DNA of 15,906 nucleotides. Source: Pelomonas sp052436255. Its GTDB lineage: Bacteria > Pseudomonadota > Gammaproteobacteria > Burkholderiales > Burkholderiaceae_C. The stretch spans positions 1 through 15,906 of the forward strand of contig JBQVNP010000123.1 in NCBI GenBank assembly GCA_052436255.1, read 5' to 3'. Below, piece after piece: positions 13,287 through 15,906 of this stretch. Numbering within the stretch: position 1 is the first letter of the stretch; the number at the start of each line of letters is the position of its first letter. The position numbers and the translations under genes were made by a program. The notes under the pieces were generated by a model. The model saw only the letters and a list, made by a program, of their open reading frames with translations, did no database searches and was not told the DNA's origin.

Positions 13287-14515
13287 ACCTGACCCGCCGC
13301 GACCTGATCGCCCTCGCCGCCCTGCCCGCATTCAGCGCCTGCGCGACGCTGCCCGAACACACCGGCCCGCTCGGCTGGGCCGCGGTCGGCAAGACCACCG
13401 GCGGCGCCGGCGCCAGACCGGAGCACGTCCTTGATGTGCGCGACCGCGCCGGCCTGGATGCAGCGCTGCGCCTGGGCGACGTGCCCAAGATCATCCGCAT
13501 TCATGGCCTTATCGACCTGGGTCCGGCCGGTGCCGAGGCCTTCCGCGACCCGGCCTTCGATGTCGATGCCTTCGACCGCGCCTTCGATCCCGCCACCTGG
13601 GGCCGCGACGATCCCAAAGGCCCTTTGGAAGATGCGCGTCGGCGCAGCGCCAAGCGCCAGGCCGACGCCATCACGGTGCGCCTGCCGTCCAACACGACGC
13701 TCATCGGCGCCGCACCCGGTGCCGGCTTCCAGCACGGCAGCATCGTGTTGAACAAGGTCAGCAACGTCGTCATCCGCGACCTGAGCTTCTCCGACGCCTA
13801 TGACCACTTCCCCGCCTGGGAGCCGCGCGACAACGGCCACGGCGAGTGGAACTCGGCCTACGACCCGCTGAGCCTCACCGGCGCCGAGCGCGTCTGGGTG
13901 GACCATTGCCACTTCGACGACGGCAAGCGCCTCGACCACCTCGAACCCGTCCGCCTGGGCCGCCGCGTGCAGCACCACGACGGCCTGCTCGACATCACCC
14001 TCGCCAGCGACTTGGTCACCGTGTCCTGGTGCCGCTTCCGCGACCATGACAAGACGATGCTGATCGGCGGCAGCGACAGCCACGTCGGCGATGACGGCAA
14101 GCTGCGCGTGACGCTGCACCACAACCACTTCCATGCCTGCAAGGAGCGCACGCCGCGGGTGCGCTTCGGCCGCGTGCACATGGCCTGCAATCTCTACAGC
14201 GCCGACCGCGCGGAGGATTTCGGCTACTCGCTGGGCGTGGGCTTCCAGTCGCGCGTCGTCGCCGAATCCAACGCCTGGGAGCTGCCCGTCGGCGTCGGGC
14301 CCGACCAACTGGTCCGCCGCCTCAAGGGCACGGCGCTCACCGACCGCGGCGGCAACCGCCTCAACGGCCGGCCCGTGGTGCTGTCGGGCCCAGGCCTGTC
14401 ACCCGACGTCGGCTGGCGGCCGGAGGAGGTCTACGACACCGCGGCGCTGCGCCCGACCGACCCCAATCGTCTTGTTGAGCAAATCCGCACCGGGGCGGGT
14501 CCGCGCCGCGCCTGA
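13283..14515 (+). CDS. Pectate lyase (PL1) with Tat/lipoprotein-like leader
   Basis: 410 residues. The leader MNLTRRDLIALAALPAFSAC has a twin-arginine (TRRDLIA) and a Cys20 in a lipobox-like FSAC, so it may be a Tat-exported lipoprotein. Phe at -3 is atypical, so plain Tat or Sec export is possible. PL1 motifs: SNTTLIGAAPGAGF (136-149), WVDH (205-208), HDGLLDI with Asp233 and Asp237 as calcium ligands, HDK (255-257), and RTPRVRFG (289-296) with Arg289 as the likely catalytic base and Arg294 assisting. It cleaves de-esterified polygalacturonate by calcium-dependent beta-elimination. Residues 88-125 form an acidic then basic insert not seen in the PL1 domain at 3131-5941. The ATG overlaps the upstream CE8 stop (ATGA). 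Confidence 0.93.
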   Translation: MNLTRRDLIALAALPAFSACATLPEHTGPLGWAAVGKTTGGAGARPEHVLDVRDRAGLDAALRLGDVPKIIRIHGLIDLGPAGAEAFRDPAFDVDAFDRAFDPATWGRDDPKGPLEDARRRSAKRQADAITVRLPSNTTLIGAAPGAGFQHGSIVLNKVSNVVIRDLSFSDAYDHFPAWEPRDNGHGEWNSAYDPLSLTGAERVWVDHCHFDDGKRLDHLEPVRLGRRVQHHDGLLDITLASDLVTVSWCRFRDHDKTMLIGGSDSHVGDDGKLRVTLHHNHFHACKERTPRVRFGRVHMACNLYSADRAEDFGYSLGVGFQSRVVAESNAWELPVGVGPDQLVRRLKGTALTDRGGNRLNGRPVVLSGPGLSPDVGWRPEEVYDTAALRPTDPNRLVEQIRTGAGPRRA

Positions 14516-14568
14516 GTCAGAATCCGCCTATCCGAATCCCGGAACAAGCGCCCGAAAGAATCAAAACG

Positions 14569-15375
14569 ATGGACGAAGACATTGGCGATTCAAAGCAACC
14601 GGAATCGGTTGCGGCGGTACTCAAGGTGTTCGCCATCTTGAACGCGCTGGGCGAACGCAGTGACATCGGTATCACCGAGCTGTCGGTGCGCCTGGCCATG
14701 CCCAAGGCCACCGTCTACCGCTTCCTGCAGACGATGAAGAGCCTGGGCTATGTGCGCCAGGAGGCCGACAGCGAGCGCTATGGCCTGGCCATGCGCATGT
14801 TCGAGATCGGCGCCAAGGCCCTGCCCTCGCCCGAACTGGTCGACCTGGCCAAGCACCACATGCAGATGCTGGCCGACGCCACCGGCGAGACCGTCCACCT
14901 GGGCAGCCTGATCGACAGCGAGATCATCTACATCCACAAGGTCGACTCGCGCCACATGCTGGGCATGTACTCGCGCATCGGCCGCCGCGCGCCGCTGCAC
15001 TGCACGGCCATCGGCAAGGTGCTGATGGCCTGGGAACACCCGGAGCGCCGCGACCGCATCCTGGACGGCGCCACCTTCACGCGCTTTCGCGACAAGACCA
15101 TCACCGAGCGCCCGGCCTTCCTGGCCGAGCTGGCGACGGTCAAGGCTCAGGGCTTCGGCGAGGACCGCGAGGAATTCGACGACCACATCCGCTGCCTGGG
15201 CGTGCCCATCTTCGACCGCCTGGGCCAGCCCATCGCCGGCATGAGCGTGTCCTTCCCGACCTTCCGCTTCGATGTTGAGAAGGCGCCCGAGGTCGTCACG
15301 ATGCTGCAGACCGCCAGCAAGGACATCTCCGAGAAGCTCGGCTGCACCAACTTCCCGATCACGATCGCGGGTTGA
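14569..15375 (+). CDS. kdgR: IclR-family transcriptional regulator of pectin catabolism, KdgR type
   Basis: 268 residues, normal for IclR regulators. The N-terminal winged helix (about 13-78) reads KQPESVAAVLKVFAILNALGE, IGITELS and KATVYRFLQTMKSLGYV. It is nearly superimposable on E. coli/Dickeya KdgR, more closely than on other IclR members. The effector domain (about 85-260) keeps ETVHLG, YIHKVDS, MYSRIGRRAPLHCTAIGKVLMAW, GFGEDREEF and SVSFPTFRF. In enterobacteria KdgR represses pectin genes and is released by 2-keto-3-deoxygluconate, the product of KduD encoded upstream. The same logic is inferred here, with candidate sites at 9900-9991. The spacing of 53 bases after the lyase stop allows co-transcription. 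Only a weak purine stretch precedes the ATG. A half-site GGAAC at 14541 is not a full operator. Confidence 0.94.
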   Translation: MDEDIGDSKQPESVAAVLKVFAILNALGERSDIGITELSVRLAMPKATVYRFLQTMKSLGYVRQEADSERYGLAMRMFEIGAKALPSPELVDLAKHHMQMLADATGETVHLGSLIDSEIIYIHKVDSRHMLGMYSRIGRRAPLHCTAIGKVLMAWEHPERRDRILDGATFTRFRDKTITERPAFLAELATVKAQGFGEDREEFDDHIRCLGVPIFDRLGQPIAGMSVSFPTFRFDVEKAPEVVTMLQTASKDISEKLGCTNFPITIAG

Positions 15376-15400
15376 GCTGACGCCCTAGATCCTTGTCGCC

Positions 15401-15422
15401 CCAGGGACGCAGGCGCCCCTGG
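15401..15422 (+). terminator. Weak hairpin downstream of kdgR
   Basis: CCAGGG (15401-15406) and CCCTGG (15417-15422) can form a 6-bp stem with a 10-base loop, 26 bases after the kdgR stop. No T-run follows, so intrinsic termination is doubtful. The next gene starts 45 bases later on the same strand. Confidence 0.3.
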
Positions 15423-15466
15423 CCGGGTGCTCCAATGGCGGCTGTTGCTTGAAGAGACAGCCCACC

Positions 15467-15906
15467 ATGAGCCAAATCAACCGCCAGATCGTCCTCGCCT
15501 CGCGTCCCAGGGGCGAGGTCACTCCCGAGAATTTCCGCCTCGTCGAGGCGCCGCTCGCCGCGCTGACCGACGGCCAGGTGCGGGTGCGCAACCACTTCCT
15601 CAGCCTCGACCCCTACATGCGCGGCCGCATGAACGAAAGCAAGAGCTACGCGGCCTCGCAGCCGCTGGACGAGGTCATGATCGGCGGCACGGTCGGTGCA
15701 GTGGTCGAGTCGAAGAACGCCAACTTCGCCGTCGGCGACAAGGTCGTCGGCATGGGCGGCTGGCAGGAGTTCCAGACCGTCGATGCGACGCAGCGCGGCG
15801 TGCTGCAAAAGGTCGATACGACCCACATCCCTCTGTCTGCCTACCTCGGCGCCGTCGGCATGCCCGACAAGATCGCCGATCATGTCTCGCTCTGGGGCTC
15901 GCTGCT
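15467..15906 (+). CDS. NADP-dependent MDR oxidoreductase, CurA/YncB-like (partial, 3' end cut)
   Basis: 146 codons are visible before the window ends. The translation begins MSQINRQIVLASRPRGEVTPENFRLVEAPL and contains LSLDPYMRGRMNESKSYAAS, DEVMIGGTVGAVVESKN, VGDKVVGMGGWQEFQ and HIPLSAYLGAVGMP. These are highly characteristic of the zinc-free medium-chain reductases that include E. coli CurA (curcumin/alkenal reductase) and leukotriene B4 12-hydroxydehydrogenases. GAAGAGA about nine bases upstream may be the ribosome-binding site. A link to pectin catabolism is not evident; it may be an unrelated neighbour. After the MP (codons up to 15865) the reading continues DKIADHVSLWGSLL instead of the GVTAWYGL-like stretch I expect from the family, so the end may be divergent, rearranged or mis-assembled. 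Confidence 0.85.
   Translation, partial: MSQINRQIVLASRPRGEVTPENFRLVEAPLAALTDGQVRVRNHFLSLDPYMRGRMNESKSYAASQPLDEVMIGGTVGAVVESKNANFAVGDKVVGMGGWQEFQTVDATQRGVLQKVDTTHIPLSAYLGAVGMPDKIADHVSLWGSL

Noticed and set aside
12728..14308. Minus-strand open frame of 526 codons, and a similar one at 12183-13331
   Set aside because: Antisense of the CE8 and PL1 genes, which carry complete catalytic motifs on the plus strand.
14541..14553. GGAACAAGC upstream of kdgR as an autoregulatory site
   Set aside because: Only the left half matches; the right half reads GCCC rather than GNTTC.

Overview
The window looks like a pectin-utilisation locus from a high-GC Gram-negative bacterium. Two TonB-dependent receptors indicate an outer membrane. 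A short protein with a C-terminal VPEP–hydrophobic–RR sorting tail indicates an exosortase (PEP-CTERM) host. Together with the strongly GC-rich codon use, this suggests a betaproteobacterium of the order Burkholderiales, perhaps a Roseateles/Mitsuaria-like lineage. The taxonomic placement is inference. No tRNA, rRNA, CRISPR array or insertion sequence was seen.

Layout. Two gene clusters diverge from a 580-base intergenic region (9574-10153). The minus-strand cluster, read right to left, is: a TonB-Xanth-Caul type receptor (6646-9573); a GC-rich hairpin (6593-6621); a PEP-CTERM protein (5938-6504); a large secreted enzyme joining a family-1 pectate lyase, an Ig-like spacer and a family-CE8 pectin methylesterase (3131-5941); a second TonB-dependent receptor (173-3091); and the signal peptide of another secreted protein, cut by the window edge (1-107). 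The PEP-CTERM gene and the fusion enzyme overlap by ATGA. The plus-strand cluster is: kduD (10154-10915), oligogalacturonate lyase ogl (11032-12201), a CE8 pectin methylesterase (12198-13286), a PL1 pectate lyase with a Tat/lipoprotein-like leader (13283-14515), a kdgR-type IclR regulator (14569-15375) and the start of a CurA-like NADP-dependent oxidoreductase (from 15467). The ogl, CE8 and PL1 genes are joined by GTGA and ATGA overlaps.

How the genes fit together (inference from known families). Methyl-esterified pectin outside the cell is demethylated by the CE8 domains and cut by the PL1 domains. The two receptors import the oligogalacturonides across the outer membrane. Ogl splits unsaturated digalacturonate to 5-keto-4-deoxyuronate. 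After isomerisation by KduI, which is not in the window, KduD makes 2-keto-3-deoxygluconate (KDG). KDG is the classical inducer of KdgR. The divergent intergenic region holds three 13-base imperfect palindromes of the form GRAACNNNGNTTC, close to the enterobacterial KdgR box, so one regulator may control both arms.

Most distinctive points: the PL1–Ig–CE8 fusion translationally coupled to a PEP-CTERM protein; the three-site KdgR-like operator cluster; an inverted repeat built of 8-base units between kduD and ogl; and the loss of family resemblance at the 3' end of the oxidoreductase fragment.
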